NCBI RefSeq assembly: GCF_013204845.1
Contig: NZ_JABMKY010000013.1
Coordinates: 62,001-126,000, forward strand
From: Paenibacillus qinlingensis
GTDB lineage: Bacteria > Bacillota > Bacilli > Paenibacillales > NBRC-103111
Direction: 5' to 3'
Length of the DNA stretch: 64,000 bases
The notes under the pieces were generated by a model, which was given only the letters and a program-made list of their open reading frames with translations, had not been told where the DNA came from and did not search any database. Within the stretch, counting starts at the first letter, position 1, and each line of letters opens with the position of its first letter. Below, one piece after another: positions 17,862-28,300 of this stretch. The translations under genes and the position numbers were made by a program.

Positions 17862-18371
17862 TTAACCTTTATACTTTTGGAAAAAGGATTTGAATACTTC
17901 AGGTGTATTGCCGACTGTAGATCCAGCCTCGGGAACCCCGCCAACAATGCGATCTACTTCTACCCCATTTTTGTAATATACTAAGGTAGGTGTGGATTCA
18001 ATCTTGTACTTGTTCCAGCCATCTTTGAACTCTTCCAAATTAAATTGCTTCACGTCTAGACCTAATTGTTGCTGTAGAGGAACTAGTACAGGTGTTGTCA
18101 CTTTGCAATGAGGGCAAGTTGACGCATAATAGTACTGGAAGAATGTCTCTTTGTTCTTCAATCTGGCATCTAAATCTGCAGGCAAAATCAAGTTCTGGTA
18201 GTTAGGATCGTTCAACTGTTTCACAGTCTCTGGATTGAGCTTGGATGCGGCAACACCATAGGGATTACCAGCATTCGCTTTATCCGAAGATTTGGTAGAT
18301 TGCTGATTAACGAAGTATAAACCACCGAATAAAATGACAACTATGCCTAAATAAATAAGCAACTTCTTCAT
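17862..18371 (-). CDS. Membrane-anchored thioredoxin-like protein (CPHC)
   Basis: A 169-aa protein with one N-terminal membrane helix (about 4-21), a short linker and an extracytoplasmic thioredoxin fold (about 60-165). The redox pair is C86/C89 in ASTCPHCK, and the cis-proline lies in IESTPTLVYYKNG. The CPHC active site is typical of oxidising DsbA/BdbA-like or reducing extracytoplasmic thioredoxins; the sequence does not decide between them. It is transcribed alone, convergent with the sasB-DUF309 unit. No DsbB or CcdA partner is adjacent. Confidence 0.88.
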   Translation of the reverse strand: MKKLLIYLGIVVILFGGLYFVNQQSTKSSDKANAGNPYGVAASKLNPETVKQLNDPNYQNLILPADLDARLKNKETFFQYYYASTCPHCKVTTPVLVPLQQQLGLDVKQFNLEEFKDGWNKYKIESTPTLVYYKNGVEVDRIVGGVPEAGSTVGNTPEVFKSFFQKYKG

Positions 18372-18554
18372 GTATGCACCTCTTTAAAATGTTTACTTTC
18401 TACTATCTTCTATAAAAAGTATAGCATATCCTGTAGGATTTCGTAAAAATATTGGCTGTTTCGTGACAACTCAGCTATAATACCGTTACACTATACCATG
18501 GAAACACAAATTGTCTGATCATATGGGATTTTATATAGAAAGCGAAGATGTGGA

Positions 18555-20168
18555 ATGGCGAAGCAGCTACCGCCCCTTTTTAGGGAGAAAATGATTGATT
18601 TACTAGGTGAAGAGGAGTTTGAGCGGTTTCTTGCTTCTTATGATGAACCGCGAGTTTATGGATTAAGGGTAAATACGGGGAAGGTAGAGCGTGCGGAATT
18701 TTTGGAGAAGAGTCCATTTCATTTGACGGCTATACCTTGGGTTTCGGATGGTTTTTATTATCAAGAAGGGGAACGCCCAGGTAAGCATCCGTATTACCAT
18801 GCAGGACTTTACTATATCCAAGAGCCGAGTGCGATGGCGCCAGTTGAGCTTCTTGAGGTAAAACCTGGGGAGCGTGTCCTTGATTTGTGCGCAGCCCCAG
18901 GTGGGAAGTCGACACAGATCGCCGCGAAGCTGCAGGGTGAAGGTGTGCTAGTTGTCAATGATATTCATTCAGATCGGGTTAAAGCACTGGTTAAAAATCT
19001 CGAGCTGCTCGGCGTGCGAAATGCCGTTGTTTTGAATGAAAAACCGGAGCGGATGTTAACTGCTTTCCAAGGATATTTTGATAAAATTTTGATTGATGCG
19101 CCTTGTTCAGGTGAAGGCATGTTCCGCAAGGAAGAAGAAATGATGGGACAATGGGAGCGCCACTCTGTTCAGGAATTTGCTGCGATGCAGAGGGAACTGT
19201 TAGCGCAAGCTGCTGTGATGTTGGCTCCTGGAGGCAGGATTGTGTACTCAACCTGTACGTTCTCACCGGAGGAGAATGAGGCGCAAATAGCGGAGTTTCT
19301 GGACAAGCATCCTGCGTTTGATGTCGTTCCTATTGAGGGATTCAGTCCTGGGCGGCCGGATTGGTTGAGAGAACCTTGGTGTGAGGCGGACGGATACTCG
19401 GAGAGAGCGAAGGGAGCCGTAGCGGGGACGGCGAGGTTGTGGCCGCATAAGTTGCGGGGTGAGGGGCATTTTTTGGCGGTTTTGGGTAGTGTGGGAGTAG
19501 GGGCGAGTGCGGGGGCGAGTACGGGTGCAAGTGCGAGTGCGAGTGCGAGTGCAAATGCAAGTGCAAGTGCGAGGGAAGGTGCGAGTGCAAATGCAAGTGC
19601 GAGTGACAGAGCGAGGGAAGGTGCGGGGGGTGCCGACTTTGTGGCGGCAGCTGGGAAGCGTAGCAGCCGTCCCGCGCTACGCGGGAAGGGCCGTGCTGAG
19701 GCACCGCCTAGCACGGGGGTGAGCTTGGAGCCGCTGGAGGCGTTCTCCGGTGAGCTGCTGCGCAGCGAGCCGTTCGCCCTGAGGCGGCTTGTCTGTTACG
19801 GCGAGCACGCGTATGCGTCGCCGGCGGGCTTGCCTGAGCTGCACGGACTGAAAGTCGTGCGGCCGGGCTGGTACATCGGCGCGCTGCACCGCGGCCGATT
19901 TGAACCGTCCCATGCGCTAGCCATGGGACTGCGTTTGCGCGAGGCCAAGCGAGCGCTGAGCTTGGCTTCGAGCGACGAGCGAGCCCTTCGGTACCTGAAG
20001 GGCGAGACGCTCGAAGTCGCGGAGAGCGAGATTCTCCGCGATCCGGAAGAGACCAAGGCAGCCAAAGGCTACTGCCTGGTCTGCATTGACGACCATCCCG
20101 TTGGCTGGGGCAAGTGGCTTGACGGGATGCTGAAGAACGAATACCCGCCCGGTTGGAGGTGGACCTAA
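18555..20168 (+). CDS. rRNA cytosine-C5 methyltransferase (RsmF/NOL1-NOP2-Sun family) with low-complexity insert
   Basis: A 537-aa S-adenosylmethionine-dependent methyltransferase. The N-terminal part (about 1-90) and Rossmann core (about 90-275) carry DLCAAPGGKS, the motif IV cysteine C184 (DAPCSGEG) and the nucleophile C234 (STCTFSPEE), so it should be active. The C-terminal RNA-binding region begins near residue 390. Between them (about 310-375) lies an Ala/Ser/Gly-rich insert encoded by imperfect GCGAGT/GCAAGT hexanucleotide repeats. From about 19380 to the stop the DNA is far more GC-rich than the first half. The start is an ATG with a weak upstream AGCGAAG. A pseudouridine synthase gene follows directly. 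The exact modified base (16S rRNA) is inferred from the family. Confidence 0.9.
   Translation: MAKQLPPLFREKMIDLLGEEEFERFLASYDEPRVYGLRVNTGKVERAEFLEKSPFHLTAIPWVSDGFYYQEGERPGKHPYYHAGLYYIQEPSAMAPVELLEVKPGERVLDLCAAPGGKSTQIAAKLQGEGVLVVNDIHSDRVKALVKNLELLGVRNAVVLNEKPERMLTAFQGYFDKILIDAPCSGEGMFRKEEEMMGQWERHSVQEFAAMQRELLAQAAVMLAPGGRIVYSTCTFSPEENEAQIAEFLDKHPAFDVVPIEGFSPGRPDWLREPWCEADGYSERAKGAVAGTARLWPHKLRGEGHFLAVLGSVGVGASAGASTGASASASASANASASAREGASANASASDRAREGAGGADFVAAAGKRSSRPALRGKGRAEAPPSTGVSLEPLEAFSGELLRSEPFALRRLVCYGEHAYASPAGLPELHGLKVVRPGWYIGALHRGRFEPSHALAMGLRLREAKRALSLASSDERALRYLKGETLEVAESEILRDPEETKAAKGYCLVCIDDHPVGWGKWLDGMLKNEYPPGWRWT
19495..19630 (+). repeat. Imperfect hexanucleotide repeat (GCGAGT/GCAAGT) inside the methyltransferase gene
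   Basis: About 130 bases of GCGAGT, GCAAGT and GCAAAT units encode Ala-Ser and Ala-Asn pairs. The six-base period keeps the frame, so length changes would alter only the linker. Confidence 0.85.
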
Positions 20169-20173
20169 CGGTC

Positions 20174-20926
20174 ATGAAACAAACACAACGACTCGATAAA
20201 ATACTCGCCCATGTGGGCGTTGGCACACGTTCTGAACTTAAGCGCCTCGCCAAAGAAGGTGCAATATATGTTAACGGTGTGAAGGTCAAAGACAGCGGTA
20301 TGCAAGTGAATCCTGATAAGGACAACATTACCGTGAATGGAGAAGTCGTCACTTACCGTGAGTTTGTTTATCTGATGATGAACAAACCGCAAGGGGTTGT
20401 CTCGGCAACCGAAGATAATCGGGATCGTACGGTTGTGGATCTTTTGGACGAGGAATATGCTCCGTTCGAAGTGTTCCCAGTAGGTAGATTGGACAAGGAT
20501 ACCGAAGGCTTTCTTTTGCTCACAAATGATGGCAAACTGGCCCATAACCTGCTCTCACCTCGCAAGCACGTTCCGAAGACCTATTACGCTAAAGTTGAGT
20601 GGGAAGTTAACGAAGCGGATCGGGAGGCTTTTAGCCAAGGTGTAACCTTAGATGATGGCTATGTGACGTTACCTGGTGATTTGAAGATTTTACAGGTCGG
20701 AAATGAAGCTGCTGGGATCCCTTCTGAGATCGAACTAACGATTATGGAGGGTAAGTTTCATCAAGTGAAACGGATGTTCCAAGCAGTTGGCAAGCAAGTC
20801 GTTTTTTTAAAAAGAATTTCGATGGGGCCGCTGGGATTAGATCCTGGTCTGGGTTTAGGTCAAGTCAGAGAATTAAGCCCCGAAGAGCTCTCTGCTTTAC
20901 GGAATGCAAACGAGAATCAAAATTAA
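20174..20926 (+). CDS. Pseudouridine synthase, RsuA/RluB family
   Basis: A 250-aa RNA-modifying enzyme. An N-terminal S4 RNA-binding domain (about 5-60; RLDKILAHVGVGTRSE) precedes the synthase domain, with catalytic D107 in GRLDKDTEG and the family motif LLTNDGKLAH. It converts a uridine in rRNA to pseudouridine. The 16S U516 target of RsuA is likely but not certain. The start is ATG 20174; GGAGGTGG at 20155-20162 lies within the end of the methyltransferase gene, so the two are coupled. A terminator follows at 20986. Confidence 0.9.
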   Translation: MKQTQRLDKILAHVGVGTRSELKRLAKEGAIYVNGVKVKDSGMQVNPDKDNITVNGEVVTYREFVYLMMNKPQGVVSATEDNRDRTVVDLLDEEYAPFEVFPVGRLDKDTEGFLLLTNDGKLAHNLLSPRKHVPKTYYAKVEWEVNEADREAFSQGVTLDDGYVTLPGDLKILQVGNEAAGIPSEIELTIMEGKFHQVKRMFQAVGKQVVFLKRISMGPLGLDPGLGLGQVRELSPEELSALRNANENQN

Positions 20927-20985
20927 CTATACAAAAATACTAAATTATGGTATTTTCTTAATAATGAAATTAATTTGTGCGGAAG

Positions 20986-21038
20986 AACCGCCTAGTTATT
21001 GCTGATTTTTAGCAATGCTAGGCGGTTTTGCTTTTTTT
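20986..21038 (+). terminator. Terminator after the pseudouridine synthase gene
   Basis: AACCGCCTAG pairs with CTAGGCGGTT and an inner ATTGCT with AGCAAT. A T-rich stretch (TTTTGCTTTTTTTT) follows. A Spo0A-box-like TGTCGAA lies just beyond, at 21050-21056, too short to be meaningful alone. Confidence 0.9.
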
Positions 21039-21129
21039 TGGTGGAAATATGTCGAAAATAGGTAGACATTTACAATTATGAAATGAGATACTACCAATAA
21101 TTGGGTATACACAATAGGGGGAGTTCAAT

Positions 21130-22341
21130 TTGAAAAAAACATGTATTCTGCTATCAACTGTATTTTTATTCACTGCTTGTCAATCTTCGACTTCAGCCGC
21201 AGATGCACTAATACCAACTCCGAGCCTAGTCACTGCGATAAAATTAAAGGACGTTTCAGATCACTGGGCTATGGCTGCAATAGAAGGCGCTATGAAAAAA
21301 GGATATATTGACGGATATGAGGACTCTACATTTAAACCTGAAAAAAATGTTTCTCGCGCTGAGTTTGTGAAAATGGTTGTAACCGCGATTAAGGAACCTC
21401 TAAAAAGTGTTTCATCAGGATCGGATTGGTCTTCTCCATATGTAACAGCTGCTATAAACAAAGGTATTCTTAGAGAATCGGATTTCTCGATTGATAAATT
21501 AAATGATCCGATTACTCGGTTGGAAATGTCGCGTATTTCATTGCGGGCTACTGATGTAACTTTACAAAACAAAGCGATTCAAATTGACAATGATTCAGTT
21601 ATGTATAACGCAGCGAAAATAGGACTTATCCAAGGCTTAGCAAAAGGAGCATTAGAGCCAGCTAACTCGACTACACGTGCACAATCAGTAACCATCATTG
21701 AACGTATTCTTAAAGTGAATCAAGGTGGCTCTCTAGAAATTGATAAGTATGCCGTTGGAAATGCTGAACTGGAATTGAAACACACGAATATATTTACGGT
21801 TATGCCACATGTTTTTGGAGGGGAACAGATCGAAAAGTGGAATCTTGCTAATCTTACACTAGAGACTGGTGATGGATTGTATAAGGGAACGATGGATCAG
21901 ATTGTTGCAATAGATTTAGAAGATCCGAACGATCCCAATTTAGGGCTATTGGGGGATATAAGTAAGCTCAAATGGCATAACGGCATGACTGTTAAGACTA
22001 GTAAGTTTGTAAAAGATGGATACATGAATAGCTATGTTCTTTATTTTAAGGGGCATGTAGATTACAACAATGATACTACTATATATAAAAACACATCTAC
22101 GCTCCCCAAATTTGGGTTATATGGTTTTGAAAATGGTGATCCTCAAGCGATGATAGATGGAGAACTAAATACTCCTACACATTTGTTTATTAATAAATTA
22201 GGGGACGTGCCCGCAATCATTATCTCTAAAAATAAGAGTGTTCTGAGTTCCTATGCAGGTATATCAATTAGCGCCCCTGCAATACCACCAGCACCTAACT
22301 ACAACAAAAAAATATTTTACAGTTTAATTCCCAAAAAATAA
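21130..22341 (+). CDS. SLH-domain lipoprotein
   Basis: A 403-aa exported protein. A short signal peptide ends in lipobox LFTAC (Cys17). Three S-layer homology repeats follow at about 38-85, 96-140 and 150-195 (DVSDHWAMAAIEGAMKKGY, YEDSTFKPEKNVSRAEF). The second half (about 200-400) is beta-rich and unrecognised. SLH repeats bind pyruvylated secondary wall polymer, so with the lipid it may be attached to both membrane and wall, which is unusual. The start is TTG 21130 behind GGGGGAG. The 2207-residue protein gene begins 30 bases after its stop, so the two form an operon. Confidence 0.85.
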   Translation: MKKTCILLSTVFLFTACQSSTSAADALIPTPSLVTAIKLKDVSDHWAMAAIEGAMKKGYIDGYEDSTFKPEKNVSRAEFVKMVVTAIKEPLKSVSSGSDWSSPYVTAAINKGILRESDFSIDKLNDPITRLEMSRISLRATDVTLQNKAIQIDNDSVMYNAAKIGLIQGLAKGALEPANSTTRAQSVTIIERILKVNQGGSLEIDKYAVGNAELELKHTNIFTVMPHVFGGEQIEKWNLANLTLETGDGLYKGTMDQIVAIDLEDPNDPNLGLLGDISKLKWHNGMTVKTSKFVKDGYMNSYVLYFKGHVDYNNDTTIYKNTSTLPKFGLYGFENGDPQAMIDGELNTPTHLFINKLGDVPAIIISKNKSVLSSYAGISISAPAIPPAPNYNKKIFYSLIPKK

Positions 22342-22371
22342 GACGCTCACTAGAAACGGAGGCGATCTCTG

Positions 22372-25300
22372 TTGCCGACTAAAATAAAGCATATTAGTAT
22401 TTGTCTAATTATAATAATCGCAATGCAAATTATACCACTTAATTATCTGGAATTTAGTTGGCTATTTGCAAACGCTTCTGCTGCTGATGAAACAAGAAAT
22501 ATGACATACACTGGAAATTATCAAGCTGGCTATCAGGCTATATATAGTGATGCAAAAAGTACAACTACAAACCCTTTTTCTGTAACTGCACCTGTCGGAA
22601 AAGTAATCAAGGAAATTGGTTTTTATATGAACGGGGACACACAACCTGTTATGAAAATTGATTCTGCTGTAGGTTTATCTAGTTGGAGTACAGTAGGGAT
22701 AAATTTAACAGGAGACCCTGTCGTTGTCGAGTCCATCGGCAATGATTCAGCACAAGGATATTTCGCTTGGTATCGCTATGCTCCTGGCACTTCAGGTAAA
22801 ACTCTGGATTGGTATCAAGATGGTGCACTTGGCTGTTCAGATCACTCAGGGCGAGACTACACTGAAAATGTTAATGGATCTATGATGCCTAAAAGTCCAA
22901 ATTGCTTGGGGGCAGGTTTATCTCTAACAGCGAATAGGCAAGTAGGTTACACGACAGTTAGTGGAACTCCTATACCTTCATCAGTGGTCAATGCATCTGA
23001 TATAACTGCAACAGCACAAATCTTTACAGACGCAAGTGTTTCTGGACCAGCGGGTGTTGATGACGGTGTAACTGTTGCATCTAAAACACATTATATTGAA
23101 ACAAAAGGTATTACTTCAGACAGATACGAAGTATTTTATACTCAAGATTTAAACTACGAATCCGACTATACCAAACAACTCGGACTTCCCGGCGCAAAAG
23201 TCATGGTTTACTACGCGGCCTTTAAAGTCAATTTAAAATCCAAAACCTACAAATACCCAGACCACATTAAAATCACTTATGAAACCGCAACTGGCCCACC
23301 TAATTTGGGTAACGTTATCCTTGATGAAGAAGGGCAATGCATTGAGGTAAACAAATCAACAAATTTTCACTTTTCATTTACAAATACAGGTGGAACAAAT
23401 GTTACAACTTCCTTCAACGTAAAAGTCTTAATAGACGGCATTGTACTCAACACCTTTAACTACACAGGTATAAACGCAGGCGAGAAAAAGACTGGTAACT
23501 TCACCAAATCCTTCTCAGGAACTTCCCCTTATGGAATATCTATCCTCATTAATCCTATAACAGGTGAATCGAACACCTCTGACAACACTAAAACCATTAC
23601 AATCACTCCCCAATCTACCTGCTCCATACCCCCTTCTAAAGAAGAAATTACAGCCAAGTTTAAAATCGAAAAACCCTCAATTGAATTCGGGAGTTACAAC
23701 GGTGTTATGGCCGATGGCATTTCTGTTACCGGTGGTGATGGTTGTGCAATTCAAAATGTTATCTATACGGTTTCACAAAATGGAAACTCAAAGGTCTATT
23801 CAAATACTGGCGCTTTTTCATTCAATGTTGGTGGCTTACCACCAGATCCTGGTTGGATGACAATCGGAACTGTCAGTGTCTCACTTAAAGTCACGTCCAC
23901 GTGTGGTGGGGAAGCTAATGCAGTGCCAAAGACTTTCCAGGTTATTTCACCAGCATCTTGCGTAGGATCTAATAGCCCACCGGTCGTACGTGTTGGTTGG
24001 TTCCAAGCTTATGATGGTGGAAGCATTGTACCTGAGAGTATGTTTGCTGTAGATGAACGTGTTTGGCTGCGAGTCATTCAAAAATCAGCTATGATTCCTG
24101 GGGATCATGACGAACCTTATGATCCTGATGGAGATCCTTATTTTCTTACCTGGGATTTCCCAGGGAGCTCGAGTTCATGGGTACGACAACTGGGAACCGA
24201 TTATGATTTATGGGATCATGAACCAAATGGATGGACATACAATTTCAATGCAAATGTTCTTGGTACACATAGTATCAAGGTAACGGCAACGGATAAATGT
24301 GGTAATCAGTCACAAACTTCGGCAACCATGAGCGTTGTACCTCCGAATCCAGTCCCCATCATTACATTACCGCCTAAAGTAGTCGAAGGCAGATTATTTA
24401 CGCCAGATATTAGCTGTACTAATAGTTACAGTCCGTATAAATTTAGGACAATATCGAATTGTGACTGGCACGGAACTAAACTGCCTATATATCCAGCTTT
24501 CGGTGATTACAACATTCAACTGGATGTAACAGATAGCGCAGGATTGCGGTCCCTTGATACAGCGCATTCTAGGCTGAACGTCTTAGAAGACTTACTACCT
24601 GTGGCACAACTAGACTATAACGATATTGGGATACGAAATGTTTCCATGTCTTTCCAAGACAAATCATATAGCCCCGATAGTGATCCAATTTCGGAGCACA
24701 CAGTTACTTTAGCCTGCGACAACAACAATAATGGCTCTTTAGCAGATGACACATTAATTAATATGACCCCTGATGGCAATGGAAACTTTACATACACACC
24801 AACTCAAGTAGCGAAGACTTGTAATATTCACATTCATCTAAAAGAAGGTCTTGGTCTAATGAAATCAACGGATAAAGATTTTCCATTCGAAGTAATCAAC
24901 CAAATGCCCGAAGTTGATTTCTCAGCTTTTGGTGTACAACCTGAACCAGCGAACATAATGTCCGTTACGCCAACAGCTAATACATTGGTTAATTCGGCAA
25001 CATGGGCAGCCTCTTCAATAACAAGGACTTCGGCACCAAAACTATATAATTATAATTCTGGCGACAACTCGATTAGTACGAAGAATATGACAAATTACGA
25101 GCCGTATAAGTCAATAACTAGTTCCAATGTAGTAACAAAATGGTTTAGCACATACAAGGGTTATTGTCATGATTGTGGTAATACAGGAAAATTAGATGGT
25201 TACTATGCTGCTTTTAACAAAGAAAATAGAATTGCCAAACATCTTTGGAAATCAGCGCAAAATGGCGATGCCATCTACTTTTATAATGAAGACAATCCTC

Positions 25301-28300
25301 AAATGCCCTATGGATCGACGCACAGTGCCGCGCCACAAATTAATAACAATGGCGGTTGGGGAGAGCCGGTAATACCAAAACTTAATTCGGCTATCAAGAC
25401 GGAATATAATTCGGATATGATATTTCAAAGACAGGGTGGATATAATTCATACTGGCAAAATAGTGCTTATAATGAGATTATAACCAGAATTTCTGACATC
25501 TTGAATTTTACGAAGAACGATACGAACCAGTTGGTAACTCCCGCATATACGGGCACCAAAACGTTAACATGTGGAAGTGCATGGTCTGATTCTCCCACTT
25601 GTCCACCACCAGAACCAACTACATATCCAACCATGTTTACCGGACCGAATCCTGATATTACAAATGCGGTGAGTCTTATGGACTCGGTGGATTACTGGCA
25701 TGATTGGGACGGTTATATAGTTCCGCGCGGAACCACTCAGTTTAGTTCGCCTTTCAATAGGGACTCAGGTGGCAATGTCTACAAGAATAAGTGCGACTAC
25801 GGAACATATGACAATTACGCACATTCGTGCAGCCTTGTAAAATATAACAGCGGTGGCGTTGTCATGTGGGAATATACACCTACCCTAGCTTCTTGGACAT
25901 ATAATCGGACAGGTATCAGCATAGATTACTTCTCTGATAATGAGTCTAAGATGGTTATTAAATACGGCGCTGTAAGAGTAGTTTTAAATGCAAATACAGG
26001 TACTGTTGCGATAGATCTAGTAGGCGGCGGGAATCCCGCAGATCCCCACAATAATTTAATTTACTACTTAGGAGTTTTTAATAATCGTATTGCTTATATC
26101 AAACAGACGGTAGAGAGCGGTTATTACACCACGGTTGGTAAGAATGGTTTTTGGGATTTGATGTTCTACGATCTAGGATCGGGACAAACGACAACAATAG
26201 ATCGAGTGAAAACTTACCAATATTTAATTTATTATTGGCCAGATGACGGCGACATCACATATAGAAGTCCAACTCCAAAAGCTACAATATCCTCAGACGG
26301 AAAATTGATAATAGGTAACGGCGAAACGAACATATTAGCCTACGATATGACTACGGGTGTCAAAGAAGTGGATATACCAACAGGATTGGCTTTTTCGAAT
26401 TTCTCCGATTCAGGAAATGGAAGTAACACATATGGTATAAAAAGCATTAACTTGACAGAGGACGGCACAATCAAAGTTGTGTATCAAGGAAATGCAGATT
26501 ACGGAGGTACTCAGAGTAGGTATGAATGGATTTTGTCTGTGAAAACAGACGTAAACAACATAACTGGAAATAGTAGTTACGGTTTTCTTTCTAACAATGA
26601 TGCTAGTCTGTATAACGGTGATATCAGTATGAGAACCAAATTTAATTATAATACTTATAGCGATAGCGTCACAGCAGGCATCGGTTTTAGAGTGCAAAAT
26701 AACAAAAACATGTACAGAGTAGAAATGACACCGAATCTCATCAAGTTGACCAAAATAGTTAATGGTATTTCATCTACGATTATGAGCAAAAATTATAATT
26801 CGAAGCTCGGGGTGTACACGGATATCAAAGCCAAGGTAAGAGCTAATCACATTATCGTCTACGCAGCTGGAATTCCAATCATTGATACTTACGATGATAC
26901 TTTTGCGGTTGCAGGATCTTACGGCCTTTACTCAGAATCCCCGTACGTAGAGTTAAAAGATTTCAATGCTATGATTTACGAGAGTAGTGATACGGCAGTT
27001 GCCAATCAAGCCATTGTAAATATGCCAATTACCTATAGTACAAGTTATCTTGATCCAGAGAACGATCCTGCTATTCCTAATCTAGCCCTATGGAAATTTA
27101 CGAATATGGAACCGTATAAATTTCTAAATGCTGGGGATGGTGCTTCCGATCCTGTAGGAACTAACAGCTATAATGGCATTGTTATTCAATCGCCAAGTCC
27201 TAGTATTTCAAAGGTGGGGGTATTCAAAGTTGAATTCCAAGAACCGGACGACCCTGCACCCGCTGGATTCAAATATCCATCGTCTGTGTTTGCCATGTTT
27301 CAGAAAATGTCCGATCCTGCAACTCATTCCATCCTTGTTCACAGAAGACCAATAGAACAATTTACGATTGCTGAGAATGCAGATCATACGATTCAATGGA
27401 CGGAAACAGGTTACGATCCCGATCGCTGGCTTAGCGCGGCAAATTATTCAACAGAAGCGACAGGGAGAAATTATCAGACCACCAGAGGTATTTTCAACAA
27501 TAGGTACAGCTATACAACGCCAAGTGGCGTAACTCAACTAGGAAAGCTCACAAGGCCTACTGAAACTGGGCTATATACCGTCAGAGCTGCGGTGGCCGAT
27601 GAATATGGAGCTTGGTCAGATTGGGTTGAACAAACAATCAACATTACGATTCCGTTGCCGAATCAACTGCCAGCAGCTCTACTTACTTTTCCAAATGGAA
27701 CGCAAGCAAGTCCTAGTTATGTGAACACATTAACACCTACAAATACTTGGAATCAAACGGATCCAGATCCAGGTACAACGTTTGCCGCTTTCCAAGTCGT
27801 AATAAAAGATGAATTAGGAAATGTTGTAGTTGACAGTGGTATTAAGCCACAAGGAACTAGCTCAACTACCCAAGAATGGATTACATCACAAACACTAGCG
27901 CAAGGACAGAAGTACCAAGTTCAGGTAAGGGTTTCCGATGGAATAGCTTGGTCGCCTTGGTCGAACGTTGGGTGGATGATTACAAACCGTCAACCAACAG
28001 CAATTATGTTGGAACCCAATGGGACTCAAGCTTCGCCAACACGATTTAGTACGTTGCGGCCAACGCTGAAATGGAATCAAACAGATCCGGATCCAGGTAC
28101 TACATTTACGTACTTTCAAATTCAAATCACGAATGAAACCAACGATACTTTGATTGTAGACTCAGGCCAATATTATCAAGGCTCATCGTCATTAATCGGA
28201 AGTTGGACAGTAAACACTGATCTACCGGTAGGTCATAAATTAAGAGTTCGTGTAAGGGTGTTCGATGGGGTAATTTGGTCAGATTACTCACCACAAACTT

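Noticed and set aside
19708-20352. Long minus-strand open frames opposite the methyltransferase gene (up to 214 codons)
   Set aside because: They are stop-poor because the DNA is GC-rich; the plus strand encodes a complete, conserved enzyme there and the minus frames show no family motif.
21050-21056. Spo0A box (TGTCGAA) upstream of the SLH gene
   Set aside because: A single 7-mer is expected several times by chance in this window, and another copy lies inside a terminator region at 1745.
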